Source: Candidatus Zhuqueibacterota bacterium
Lineage (GTDB): Bacteria > Zhuqueibacterota > Zhuqueibacteria > Residuimicrobiales > Krinioviventaceae
Assembly (NCBI GenBank): GCA_003854995.1
Contig: RQOI01000656.1
Span: 1 to 9,801 of the forward strand
Direction of reading: 5' to 3'
DNA length: 9,801 bases
Position numbers and translations under genes: made by a program. Below, piece by piece: positions 1 to 7,233 of this stretch. Position 1 is the first letter of the stretch, and each line of letters starts with the position of its first letter. The notes under the pieces are model-generated. The model was not told the DNA's origin, searched no databases, and saw only the letters and a program-made list of their open reading frames with translations.

Positions 1-105
1 CACCTGCCTGTCCGACAACAGGACAAGCTCTTCGAACGCCTTGCTATCGCCGTTCTGAGCGCGTCGAACGAGTTCGAACTCTATGTGGTTCACCTGATCG
101 GTCAC
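1..105 (-). CDS. ECF-type RNA polymerase sigma factor, N-terminal fragment (runs off left edge)
   Basis: Reading the minus strand from a GTG at 103-105 gives 35 residues without a stop, and the frame continues past the window edge. The stretch ELVRRAQNGDSKAFEELV (residues 10-27) matches the start of sigma-70 region 2 in extracytoplasmic-function sigma factors, where a short acidic lead-in is followed by LVRRAQxGDxxAFEELV. This protein would bind core RNA polymerase and direct it to a specific regulon. In-frame stop TAA lies at 145-147 and no ATG/GTG/TTG occurs between it and 105. GTG 105 is therefore the first possible start, and GTG 91-93 is the alternative. Neither has a recognisable SD. 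The gene follows the AAA+ regulator on the same strand after 57 nt, so the two may be cotranscribed. Regions 3 and 4, and any anti-sigma partner, are outside the window. The family call rests on a short but characteristic motif. Confidence 0.75.
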   Translation of the reverse strand, partial: MTDQVNHIEFELVRRAQNGDSKAFEELVLLSDRQV

Positions 106-162
106 GACATAAATATAGACAAAATAGTGCGAAAAAGGTTTGCATTATTTTCATCGAGAGAG

Positions 163-1167
163 TTAATTGGAGAGGTCTGTCTCGGATTCTGGGTCGTTGT
201 ACCGCTGCGGGAGGGAAGAAAACAGATCGTTCGCGCTGCTTGGTGGATGGTGCTGTTCTGCTGCGCGTCGAAGGCACAGGTCACTGCAATGATCGAGTGC
301 GCTGCGCAATATATGCTGAAAGCGTTCATATTCGAAGAGAGCTTTCGCCTCGGCGATTGACAGAAACTGATCGCAATCCATGCTTTCCGGTGCGGATGTG
401 ATCCTTTCGGAGAGCGGATCATCGTCATGCGGCAGGGAAGGGGCGGATCGACTGATCAGCATTTGAATGGTGCTTTCCAACTGGCGCAGGTTGCCAGGCC
501 AATAATAGTCTTTCAGCACGGCGATCACTTCCGGTCTGAGATAGGCATCTCGGATGCCGCATCTCATCGCTGCCTTGCGCAGGAAATGGCGCGCGAGCAT
601 CGGGATATCCTCGGACCGTTCGCGCAACGGCGGAATTTCCAGCGTGATGAAATTCAAACGGTAAAACAGATCCTGGCGAAATGCACCGTTTTGCACCAGT
701 TTTTTCAAATTTTTGCTCGTACCGGCGACGATGCGCGCCTGCGCTGAAACTGCACCAGTCGTGGCAGCGCGTTTAGAGTGGCCGGCCTGCAGGATCTGCA
801 GCAATCTGGCTTGCGTGACCGGATCCATGTCGCCAATGTCTTCGATGAAGAGCGTGCCGTTCGCCGCGCGCTCGACGTACCCGGGCTGGACCCTCCGACG
901 GCCGTTCCCTCGTGCCTGACCGAACAGCGCCTCTTGCGTGAGTGACATAGGAATGGCTGACAATCGCACGGCGACAAATTCGCCGCTGGCCGCCGGATTT
1001 TTATCGTGAATCAGGCGGGCGACGGTCTCTTTTTCAGTGCCCGGCTCGCCGTAGAGGAGCACCGTGGTATTCAACGGCGAGAGGGTGTTGATGACATGCA
1101 CTAGTCTTTCGATGGCCTGACTCTTGCCAGGTAACGCATCAGAAGCAAGCTGATTGAACCTGCCCAT
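163..1167 (-). CDS. PspF-like AAA+ (sigma-54 activator-type) regulator with degenerate motifs
   Basis: A 334-residue protein of the bacterial enhancer-binding protein family with no N-terminal sensor domain, similar in layout and length to PspF. The AAA+ core spans about residues 11-240. Conserved family features are FVAV...AIP (64-73), the arginine-finger segment FRQDLFYRLN (163-172, R164 and R170), PPLRERSEDIP (179-189) and the sensor II block YYWPGNLRQLE (221-231). Several key motifs are altered. Walker A reads GEPGTEKE (40-47, Gly to Glu before the Lys). The GAFTGA loop that contacts sigma-54 is absent (LFGQARGNGRRR, 81-92). Walker B ends IED instead of LDE (108-110). Sensor I reads AGTS rather than AATN (148-151). 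The C-terminus (about 273-323) resembles a Fis-type helix-turn-helix only loosely. ATG 1167 was chosen because GGGAG lies 10 nt upstream; the frame also extends to a TTG at 1212. It is probably a regulator that does not use sigma-54, or a pseudo-ATPase. Family call is firm, role uncertain. Confidence 0.85.
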   Translation of the reverse strand: MGRFNQLASDALPGKSQAIERLVHVINTLSPLNTTVLLYGEPGTEKETVARLIHDKNPAASGEFVAVRLSAIPMSLTQEALFGQARGNGRRRVQPGYVERAANGTLFIEDIGDMDPVTQARLLQILQAGHSKRAATTGAVSAQARIVAGTSKNLKKLVQNGAFRQDLFYRLNFITLEIPPLRERSEDIPMLARHFLRKAAMRCGIRDAYLRPEVIAVLKDYYWPGNLRQLESTIQMLISRSAPSLPHDDDPLSERITSAPESMDCDQFLSIAEAKALFEYERFQHILRSALDHCSDLCLRRAAEQHHPPSSANDLFSSLPQRYNDPESETDLSN

Positions 1168-1271
1168 TATATCCGCACTCCCTGAGATGAATGACAGGAG
1201 GCAGATGTTCAAACACTATGCCGAAAAGATGAATTGTCTCCACTATTTTCTTGAAATCGATACATATTCTC

Positions 1272-1299
1272 ATTGTAATTATTATAGTTATGCTGTGAA
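1272..1299 (-). promoter_or_regulatory. Candidate promoter for the AAA+ regulator
   Basis: On the minus strand, TTCACA (1294-1299) and TACAAT (1272-1277) are separated by 16 nt, each matching five of six consensus bases. A perfect TATAAT (minus strand, 1281-1286) lies inside the spacer but has no good -35 partner at 16-18 nt. Either would give a leader of roughly 100 nt before ATG 1167. This is weaker than the two plus-strand promoters in the window and remains a candidate. Confidence 0.35.
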
Positions 1300-1423
1300 A
1301 ATAATGACGCCTTTTGTTCAGGATATCCCCGGAGAAGATTTGCAGCGCGACGGATCAATGAAAATCTAAAGTGTTAGCCGATTGCAGCAGTGTAATTCAG
1401 AGTTGCCGCCAGCCTCGTGCACC

Positions 1424-1452
1424 TTGACAATCGGCGAGTATGTTCGTATATT
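1424..1452 (+). promoter_or_regulatory. sigma-70-type promoter of sbcDC
   Basis: A perfect -35 box TTGACA (1424-1429) is followed after exactly 17 nt by TATATT (1447-1452), one mismatch from TATAAT. The predicted transcript starts near 1459, leaving a leader of only about 18 nt before ATG 1477 with no evident SD. Its position rules out the longer sbcD frame beginning with GTG at 1417, because that codon lies upstream of the -35 box. Confidence 0.75.
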
Positions 1453-1476
1453 GAAAAAACTTTAGCCGGTATATCA

Positions 1477-2580
1477 ATGAAACTCTTGCACTTTTCCGAC
1501 ACGCACCTCGGCTTTTCCGAATACTTCAAGATCGATCCTGACTCTGGCTTGAATCAGCGCGAACAGGATTTTTATAACGCCTGGCATCAGGTGATCGATG
1601 CCATAGTGGCGCACAGACCGGATGTCGTGGTGCACGCCGGCGATCTGTTCCACACGCCGCGTCCCAGCAACCGCGCGATCCGGACGGCGCTGGAGAGCAT
1701 ACAGAAAATCAGCGATGCCGGCATCCCGTTCATCATCGTCGCCGGCAATCACGAGACGCCGCGCATCCGGACAACCGGTTCGATATTTGAATCGCTGGCG
1801 CTCTTTCCGAACGTCTATGCCGCTTACTCCGGCGCTTGTGAGCGTTTTCGGATCAATGACGTGGATTTCTACTGCATTCCGCACTGCTCTCTGACTGAGG
1901 AGATGGACAAAGCGTTTGCGACGCTGAAGGGGACGGCAAAGTCGCAGGCGAAAGTTTTTGTATCGCACGGGGCATGGGGTGGCGAATACGGCATGGGCGA
2001 GTTCAACGAACAGCGGCTGCCGGATGTGGAACAATTGACCCGAGTCCATTTTGATTATATTGCCCTGGGCCATTATCATCGCTATGTGACGGTGAAGGAG
2101 AATGCCTGTTACTCCGGCTCCACCGAACGAACCAGCCTGAACGAGCACAACAGCACGTGCGGCTATCTGCTCGTCGATTTGGACAGCGGCGAGCGGATCT
2201 ATCACGACATCGCGACGCGGCCTATGATCAAACTGTCGATCGATTGCACGGACCTGACGCCCAGGACGATCTATGACAAGGTGGAAGAGGTGGCGACGCC
2301 CGCTGTTCGGGAAGCGATTGTGCAGCTCGTTCTAAAGAATATTGTGGACGAAGCCTTTCTGCAACTGGATGTCCGGGAAATCGATGCGATGTTCGCAGAT
2401 GCGTTTTACCTGGATAAACAGTTTTTGCGGATCACGACAGAAGCAAATCGATTTTTGTCGCACACTAAAATAGAGTCATTGCCGATAGAATTTGAGCGCT
2501 TTCTTGCTGCGCTGGAGAATAAAGAGCTGGATAAACAAAAGCTGGTCCAGCTGGGCGCGCACTATCTGGAATCGGACTGA
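1477..2580 (+). CDS. sbcD: Nuclease SbcCD subunit D (Mre11-like metallophosphoesterase)
   Basis: A 367-residue cytoplasmic nuclease subunit that pairs with SbcC to open hairpins and trim blocked DNA ends during recombination and double-strand-break repair. The calcineurin-like phosphoesterase fold is shown by all seven expected metal-binding residues: D8 and H10 (FSDTHLG), D56 (HAGDLFH), N91 (AGNHE), H164 (VSHG), and H199 and H201 (GHYH). The remaining C-terminal part (about 240-367) is the less conserved capping and SbcC-binding region. ATG 1477 was chosen because it gives the standard family N-terminus MKLLHFSDTHLG. The upstream GTG 1417 lies outside the transcript predicted from promoter 1424-1452. 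sbcC follows after 25 nt, the usual operon order. The protein is close in length to other SbcD proteins and shows no sign of damage. Confidence 0.95.
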   Translation: MKLLHFSDTHLGFSEYFKIDPDSGLNQREQDFYNAWHQVIDAIVAHRPDVVVHAGDLFHTPRPSNRAIRTALESIQKISDAGIPFIIVAGNHETPRIRTTGSIFESLALFPNVYAAYSGACERFRINDVDFYCIPHCSLTEEMDKAFATLKGTAKSQAKVFVSHGAWGGEYGMGEFNEQRLPDVEQLTRVHFDYIALGHYHRYVTVKENACYSGSTERTSLNEHNSTCGYLLVDLDSGERIYHDIATRPMIKLSIDCTDLTPRTIYDKVEEVATPAVREAIVQLVLKNIVDEAFLQLDVREIDAMFADAFYLDKQFLRITTEANRFLSHTKIESLPIEFERFLAALENKELDKQKLVQLGAHYLESD

Positions 2581-2605
2581 TCCGGATCATCCTTGAAAAA
2601 AAATC

Positions 2606-5008
2606 ATGATCATCAAATCTCTGAAATTGCATAACTATCGTCGCTTCGAACAGCTCGAAATCGAATTTCCGGAAAATCTCATCGGCATCATTGGCCGCAA
2701 CGGCGCCGGTAAATCGACGATCATCGAAGCGATCGGCTGGGCGTTGTACGGCAATCGTTTTGTGCGCTCGGATAAGCACGATGTCAGACTGCAAGGCACT
2801 GACGACAAAGCGGTCTGTTCGGCCGAGATTGTCTTTGTCTACGGCGGCTCGGAATTTCGCATCGAACGAAAACTCAAGGGAAAGAATGCGACAGTCGAGG
2901 CGGCCGTATGGCGCAACGGCCAGGCCGAAGCGGTCGCTGTCCAGGATGCCGGCGTGAGCGAATTCATCGAATCGCTGCTGCAGCTCGACTATCGCTCATT
3001 CACCACATCTGTCTTTGCGCAACAGAAAGAACTGGACAAGTTGTCAACGCTGCAGCCGGAACAGCGACGTCAGGCCATCAACAGGCTCATCAACATTGAT
3101 CGCATCGATCGGGCGCGCGAGCGGGTGCGGGCGGACCGCAACGAAAAGCAGACCACGGTTAAAGGCCAAAAGGCCATGCTCAAAGATATCGACGAGCTCA
3201 ACGCCCGCAAAAAACGCCGCATGGCTGATCACGGCGAAATGAAGAAGCAGCACGCCGCTCTGCGGATGCACGCCGATGAGCGATCGAAACGGCTGGCCCG
3301 TGCGCGAGCGAACCTGCAGGCCATGACGCACGTCCGCGATCAGTTCCGCGCCTGGGAGGCGCAGATGACCGTGCTGCAGTCGCGACTGGCGGAAAACGAA
3401 AAAAATCATCAGCGGTCGCGCGATGATTTGGCTGAAATCGAAAAGGCGGAACAGGAGCTAAAAGGCTACAGCGTACTTTTGTCTGAAATGAGCTCAATCA
3501 AGGTCGAGCTCAGCCGACTCGATGCGGAGAGCGCAAGACATTCTCGACTGCAGAGTCGGTTGGCGGAGAAAAAGACCATTCAGGATGTTCTCGATCGAGA
3601 GCAATCGAATAGGCGGGAGACCGAATCCCGAGCGCAAGACGTTCAGCAGCTGGAAAAGATGTATCAAGAACTGTCCCTCGACATCGAGCAGCTGGAGAGA
3701 GCGATCGAGGACATTCAGGAGAGAAGCAAAAAGGCGACTGGCGAAAAACTAGCCGCTGAATCCAAGGGTGTGGATCTGCGGCAAAAACTGGCGGCCATTC
3801 ACAAGATGGGGCCGGACGGCAGCTGTCCTGTCTGCGGTCAGCGGCTCGGCGACTATTATGGGGATGTCATTGATGATCACGAAAAACAGCTCGCCGAGCT
3901 CCGCAGCCTCTATTCTGCCGGCAAACAGGCGGAAGAAAGGGCGGACGCCGAGCGCAAGGATCTTCAGCAAAAACTGGCGCAGAGACGATCGGCGCGCGAC
4001 GATCTGCTGGTCAGATTGAAGTCAGCGCAAGAGGCGGGAGAGCTGCTCGGAAAAATTGAGCAGCTTATCATCGGCTATGAAAAGCAGATGTCGACCATCG
4101 ATGCTGCCATCGACGCGATGGGGCCGGTGGCGTATGATGAGGATCAGCATCGCCGCCTGAAAGCGCGCTACGAAGAACTGCTCTCTCTGCAGCAGAGGGC
4201 GGCTAAACTCGAAGAGCGAATCGATCGCCGACAGCAGGTGCAGGCCCATATTGAAGCCATTGTCAAGGAGCTGCACGCCATCGGGACAGAGATGACAGCA
4301 GCGCAGACGGCCCAGGCGGCGCTCGAATTCAATGAGGCCATCTACGAGCAGGAAAAGCAGAACGTCGAGAAAGACGAGGCTGAATGGAATGCCGCTAAAG
4401 ATGAGCTTGCGCAAGCGGCACAGCAAGTCGCTCTCATCGCTCGCGATATGGAGGCCATCACCAAGGAGATCAGCGAGCAAAAAGTGCTGGCGGGCACTAT
4501 TCGGGCAGCCGAAAAAGAGATCCTCTATCTCAACATTCTGGACGACTATCTGGGACGTTTCCGCCTCGATCTCGCCGGTCGGATTCGCCCGCTCATCGCG
4601 CAACGCGCATCAGAGCTGTTGAGCCTGACGACCGCATCGCGCTATGCGCAACTCGATCTCGACCAGGATTACAATATTCGAGTCTATGATGGCAATCGCG
4701 TCTTTCCGATCGAACGTTTCTCCGGCGGCGAACAGGACCTGGTCAATCTCTGTCTGCGCATCGCCATCAGTCAGGTGGTCGCCGAACGAAGCGGTGGCGC
4801 GCCCATCAATTTCATCGTCCTGGATGAAATATTCGGTTCCCAGGATGCCGAGCGCCGCGATCTCATATTGAATGCCCTGGCGCAGTTATCATCGCAATTT
4901 CGGCAGATCTATATCATCACGCACATTGAATCGATCAGGGATATGCTGCCCGTATTGATTCATGTCGAACTCAAAGACGACCGGACCAGTCGAGCGACGC
5001 TTCTCTGA
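2606..5008 (+). CDS. sbcC: Nuclease SbcCD subunit C (Rad50-like SMC ATPase)
   Basis: An 800-residue ATPase that controls the SbcD nuclease. The order is typical of Rad50/SbcC: N-terminal ATPase half with Walker A GRNGAGKST (30-38) and a Q-loop region near FAQQKELDKL (about 138-147); a first coiled-coil arm (about 170-400, rich in Lys, Glu, Arg and Gln); a zinc hook CPVC (407-410); a returning coiled coil (about 420-640); and a C-terminal half with signature SGGEQ (706-710), Walker B IVLDE ending D740-E741, D-loop SQD (745-747) and switch His773 in ITHIE. At 800 residues it is shorter than E. coli SbcC (about 1050), which implies shorter arms. ATG 2606 is fixed by an in-frame TGA at 2594-2596. 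No clear SD is visible. It is cotranscribed with sbcD. All motifs needed for ATP hydrolysis and hook dimerisation are present. Confidence 0.95.
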   Translation: MIIKSLKLHNYRRFEQLEIEFPENLIGIIGRNGAGKSTIIEAIGWALYGNRFVRSDKHDVRLQGTDDKAVCSAEIVFVYGGSEFRIERKLKGKNATVEAAVWRNGQAEAVAVQDAGVSEFIESLLQLDYRSFTTSVFAQQKELDKLSTLQPEQRRQAINRLINIDRIDRARERVRADRNEKQTTVKGQKAMLKDIDELNARKKRRMADHGEMKKQHAALRMHADERSKRLARARANLQAMTHVRDQFRAWEAQMTVLQSRLAENEKNHQRSRDDLAEIEKAEQELKGYSVLLSEMSSIKVELSRLDAESARHSRLQSRLAEKKTIQDVLDREQSNRRETESRAQDVQQLEKMYQELSLDIEQLERAIEDIQERSKKATGEKLAAESKGVDLRQKLAAIHKMGPDGSCPVCGQRLGDYYGDVIDDHEKQLAELRSLYSAGKQAEERADAERKDLQQKLAQRRSARDDLLVRLKSAQEAGELLGKIEQLIIGYEKQMSTIDAAIDAMGPVAYDEDQHRRLKARYEELLSLQQRAAKLEERIDRRQQVQAHIEAIVKELHAIGTEMTAAQTAQAALEFNEAIYEQEKQNVEKDEAEWNAAKDELAQAAQQVALIARDMEAITKEISEQKVLAGTIRAAEKEILYLNILDDYLGRFRLDLAGRIRPLIAQRASELLSLTTASRYAQLDLDQDYNIRVYDGNRVFPIERFSGGEQDLVNLCLRIAISQVVAERSGGAPINFIVLDEIFGSQDAERRDLILNALAQLSSQFRQIYIITHIESIRDMLPVLIHVELKDDRTSRATLL

Positions 5009-5027
5009 CGGGGCGCGAAAATGGCGA

Positions 5028-5084
5028 CTGGACACTCCAGGATCGCGTCCAGCATCCCGTTCTGGCGCGGCAAACCTCTTTTTT
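5028..5084 (+). terminator. Possible terminator after sbcC
   Basis: The 86-bp gap between the convergent genes sbcC and the flippase-like gene contains CTGGAC (5028-5033) and GTCCAG (5047-5052), which can pair across a 13-nt loop. A run of six T occurs at about 5079-5084. The T run lies well past the hairpin, so this is not a canonical intrinsic terminator. It is offered only because a stop between convergent genes is expected here. Confidence 0.25.
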
Positions 5085-5094
5085 CAATGATCTT

Positions 5095-6156
5095 TCATTT
5101 CAGGCTGTTGGCACTTTCAGACGACGTGAACTCCCCTTCAATTTCAACTGCCTCTTTCTGCGCCTCATTCTGAATTTTCTTGAGGTTCATTCCCATGACA
5201 GCGACCAGAATCAATCCCACGACCAGAATGGGCACAAAGTTCACGGCGTGCACGGCAAAGGCAAACGAGAGCGCATCGCTCTCCGGCACGCCAAAAAGGC
5301 CGAGCGAAATCTGGCACAGCCAGTGATAGGTGCCGATATAGCCGGGCGATGATGGCACGAGCACGGCGATCGTCGTAATGACCAGCAATACGAGCGGCGT
5401 GACCCAGGTGATTTCGCTATATGTTTCGATGAAATGAAAGGCGGACAATCCCAGCTGAAAGATGTAAGCGTAACACGCCCATATCAGCAGCGACAGGAGC
5501 GTGACAGCGAGATAATGCCAACCCTTTTGCAGACCGACGACGCCATCCAGAAAGGAGAGAAAAAGCTCGTTGATCTTGCGGCGGAATGCGGCCGGCAACG
5601 GTTTGAGCACGCCGTTTAAAATGGCTGCGGTGCGGGCGCGATGCTTTTTCATCAACACGAGGATGATGAGGAGCAGTCCTATGAAAGCAAAGCTGATATA
5701 GCCACTCTTGCGCACCCATGCAGGAAAAGGAAAAACAATGATGGTGACGGCCATCAGGATCAAGAGCGTGAACACATCGATGATGCGCTCGATGACAATT
5801 GTCGCAAACACGGCGCTGCCATGCACCGGACTCTTTTTGCCGACCAGATAGGCGCGGATGAATTCACCCAAATGGGCCGGCAAAAATGTGTTCGCCATAT
5901 AACCGATGAGCAAAGAGGTGAAGAGTGTATTCCTGCTGACATGTGCGATCGGCGCCAATAGCAGCTGCCACCGCCAGGCGCGCAAAAAGTGACTGAGAAA
6001 CAAAATGGCCACAGCGGGGATGAAATAGATATAGCGGGCGTCTTTGAATGCCGCCCACATCCGCGCCATGTCCACATCTTTGAAGGCGAAGAAGAGGCAC
6101 GCTGCAGCGATGCAGAGACCGGCGATCACCTTCCAATCTTTCAACCCTTTACCCAT
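5095..6156 (-). CDS. Flippase-like membrane protein, LPG-synthase TM / UPF0104 family
   Basis: A 353-residue inner-membrane protein with about eight hydrophobic segments (roughly 8-25, 43-58, 79-93, 113-143, 153-169, 214-238, 252-268 and 298-323). It carries the family signatures RAWRWQLLL (59-67), GYMANTFLPAHLGEFIRAYLVGK (85-107), ERIIDV (123-128) and PSSPGYIGTYHW (268-279). The family includes the membrane half of lysylphosphatidylglycerol synthase and stand-alone members thought to move lipids or lipid-linked intermediates. The substrate cannot be read from the sequence. No C-terminal aminoacyl-transferase (MprF-like) domain is attached; the protein ends in a polar, acidic tail (about 325-353). 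ATG 6156 is preferred because GGAG lies 9 nt upstream and translation then begins just before the first membrane helix. An ATG at 6198, with no SD, would add 14 residues. The gene stands alone, convergent to sbcC and divergent from the isomerase gene. Confidence 0.88.
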   Translation of the reverse strand: MGKGLKDWKVIAGLCIAAACLFFAFKDVDMARMWAAFKDARYIYFIPAVAILFLSHFLRAWRWQLLLAPIAHVSRNTLFTSLLIGYMANTFLPAHLGEFIRAYLVGKKSPVHGSAVFATIVIERIIDVFTLLILMAVTIIVFPFPAWVRKSGYISFAFIGLLLIILVLMKKHRARTAAILNGVLKPLPAAFRRKINELFLSFLDGVVGLQKGWHYLAVTLLSLLIWACYAYIFQLGLSAFHFIETYSEITWVTPLVLLVITTIAVLVPSSPGYIGTYHWLCQISLGLFGVPESDALSFAFAVHAVNFVPILVVGLILVAVMGMNLKKIQNEAQKEAVEIEGEFTSSESANSLK

Positions 6157-6220
6157 TTTCAGATTCTCCAAGTTCCGGTTCAATAGCTGCAGCACCATTT
6201 TTTTGCGGATAATAGAATCG

Positions 6221-6235
6221 ATTCAGAGCCTGAAT
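6221..6235. promoter_or_regulatory. Inverted repeat abutting the isomerase promoter (possible operator)
   Basis: ATTCAG-AGC-CTGAAT is a perfect 6-bp inverted repeat with a 3-nt centre. It sits in the divergent region between the flippase-like gene and the isomerase gene, just upstream of the -35 box at 6240. It overlaps a palindrome GAATCGATTC (6215-6224). The place and symmetry suit a dimeric regulator, but no second copy was found in the window. Confidence 0.35.
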
Positions 6236-6239
6236 TGAC

Positions 6240-6268
6240 TTGACATCCCACCCTCAAATATCTATATT
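6240..6268 (+). promoter_or_regulatory. sigma-70-type promoter of the isomerase-ppx-adenosyltransferase genes
   Basis: TTGACA (6240-6245) and TATATT (6263-6268) are separated by exactly 17 nt, the same hexamers and spacing as the sbcD promoter. A second, weaker -35-like TTGACT overlaps it at 6235-6240. The predicted start is near 6275, giving a leader of about 40 nt before ATG 6316. No other convincing promoter is seen before the two downstream genes. Confidence 0.75.
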
Positions 6269-6315
6269 CAGCTGTAAATTAGCAAATCTCTGCACCAATC
6301 GAAAGAAAAAGTCAC

Positions 6316-7161
6316 ATGAACTCATTTCCACTCGGTGCTTTCATCATCTGCGATGATGGTCTGGATCTTCGCCTGTCGGTCGCACGGCGCCTCGGCATCA
6401 CAACCGCGCAGATTCTCGCGCCCGGCCCTGACGGGCGCACCTCGGGTCATGTTCAGACGCTGCAGCTCAAGTTTGCCCAGGCCGGCGTGCAGATCACGGT
6501 TGTCTTTTGCGGATTTGCCGGTGAAAGCTATGCTGACATTCCGACCGTCGAGAAGACGATCGGACTCGTGCCTGAAGCCACGCGCGCCGAGCGTCTGCGG
6601 GAAGCCAGATCGATCTCTGATTTTACCCGCGCCATGGGCGTCGATGCCATCGGTCTGCACATCGGCGTCATCCGCGATGAGGATCCGGTCGCTTATCATC
6701 AACTGATCGATATTGCGCGCCAGCTGTGCGATCATGCGGCGGGCAATGGGCAGCGCGTGCATCTGGAGACGGGACAAGAATCGGCGACGACCCTGCTGCG
6801 ATTTTTCAGGGATGTCGACCGCCCGAATCTGGCCATCAACTTTGATCCGGCCAACATGATTCTGTACGGATCCGGCGAACCCATCCCGGCGCTCAGGCTT
6901 GTCGGTGAGTACGTCAAAAGCGTGCATTGCAAGGACGCCAAATGGGCGGCGCAGCCCGGCCTCGAATGGGGACAAGAGGTGCCGTTGGGTCACGGCGATG
7001 TGAATATGGAGCTGTTTCTGGGTACGCTCAAAGAAATCGGCTATGTCGGACCACTGACGATTGAAAGAGAAATCTCCGGCGAACAGCAGGCCAGAGATAT
7101 TGAAGAGGGCGTCAAACTGTTGAGATCGCTGGTGAAACAGGTCTGGGGACAGTCAGAGTGA
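6316..7161 (+). CDS. Sugar phosphate isomerase/epimerase (xylose isomerase-like TIM barrel)
   Basis: A 281-residue soluble enzyme of the AP-endonuclease-2 / xylose-isomerase-like TIM-barrel superfamily. Members isomerise or epimerise sugars, keto-sugars or inositol derivatives with a divalent metal. The strand-end motifs that carry metal ligands are recognisable: HIG (115-117), VHLETG with E151, INFDPANM with D177, VKSVHCKD with H204, GHGDVN (225-230) and the closing TIERE with E250. The barrel appears complete and the length is normal. The substrate cannot be deduced, since this superfamily is functionally broad. ATG 6316 is the first Met after promoter 6240-6268. The region upstream (GAAAGAAAAAG) is purine-rich but not a true SD. 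The next gene begins 72 nt downstream with no visible promoter or terminator between, so cotranscription with ppx is likely. The enzyme has no evident link to polyphosphate or cobalamin. Confidence 0.85.
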   Translation: MNSFPLGAFIICDDGLDLRLSVARRLGITTAQILAPGPDGRTSGHVQTLQLKFAQAGVQITVVFCGFAGESYADIPTVEKTIGLVPEATRAERLREARSISDFTRAMGVDAIGLHIGVIRDEDPVAYHQLIDIARQLCDHAAGNGQRVHLETGQESATTLLRFFRDVDRPNLAINFDPANMILYGSGEPIPALRLVGEYVKSVHCKDAKWAAQPGLEWGQEVPLGHGDVNMELFLGTLKEIGYVGPLTIEREISGEQQARDIEEGVKLLRSLVKQVWGQSE

Positions 7162-7233
7162 GAGGGAGAAGCCGCGCTCGTGATCTCTTGAAGGTGCTCT
7201 GACCTGATTGCGGACAGCATGGCGATTTGATTT

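Larger units (their letters stand above)
1168..1476. other. Divergent intergenic region between AAA+ regulator and sbcD
   Basis: About 310 bp lie between the two divergent start codons. The part from about 1200 to 1320 is clearly richer in A+T than the flanking genes. A small plus-strand frame through 1154-1369 has no family resemblance and starts inside the regulator gene, so I do not call it. The right end holds the strong sbcD promoter (1424-1452). On the minus strand, TATAAT-like sequences at 1272-1286 are the likely start region for the regulator. No riboswitch, tRNA or sigma-54 -24/-12 element was recognised. Confidence 0.6.

Noticed and set aside
1168..1212. Longer AAA+ regulator start at TTG 1212
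   Set aside because: TTG is rarer and has no clear SD; ATG 1167 has GGGAG at suitable spacing and sits just before the conserved domain.
1154..1369. Small plus-strand frame of 71 codons in the intergenic region
   Set aside because: It overlaps the start of the AAA+ regulator on the other strand, has no SD and no recognisable domain.
1433..1447. Possible LexA/SOS box in the sbcD promoter spacer (GTTCG half-site)
   Set aside because: Only one half-site fits; the partner half reads GCGA instead of GAAC, so the symmetrical operator is absent.
1417..1476. Longer sbcD start at GTG 1417 adding 20 residues
   Set aside because: The GTG lies upstream of the TTGACA box at 1424, the extra residues match no family feature, and ATG 1477 gives the standard MKLLHFSDTHLG start.
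1168..1476. Sigma-54 (-24/-12) promoter near the AAA+ regulator
   Set aside because: No TGGCAC-N5-TTGC arrangement was found on either strand of this region.
1474..2205. Long minus-strand open frame (243 codons) opposite sbcD
   Set aside because: It lies wholly antisense to a clear, fully conserved gene and its translation resembles no family.
4022..4603. Minus-strand open frame (193 codons) opposite the sbcC coiled coil
   Set aside because: Shadow of a repetitive coiled-coil coding region; Leu/Phe-rich composition comes from reverse-complemented Lys/Glu codons.
7162..7233. Separate promoter or cobalamin riboswitch before ppx and the adenosyltransferase
   Set aside because: The 72-nt gap shows no paired -35/-10 boxes and is too short for a cobalamin riboswitch.
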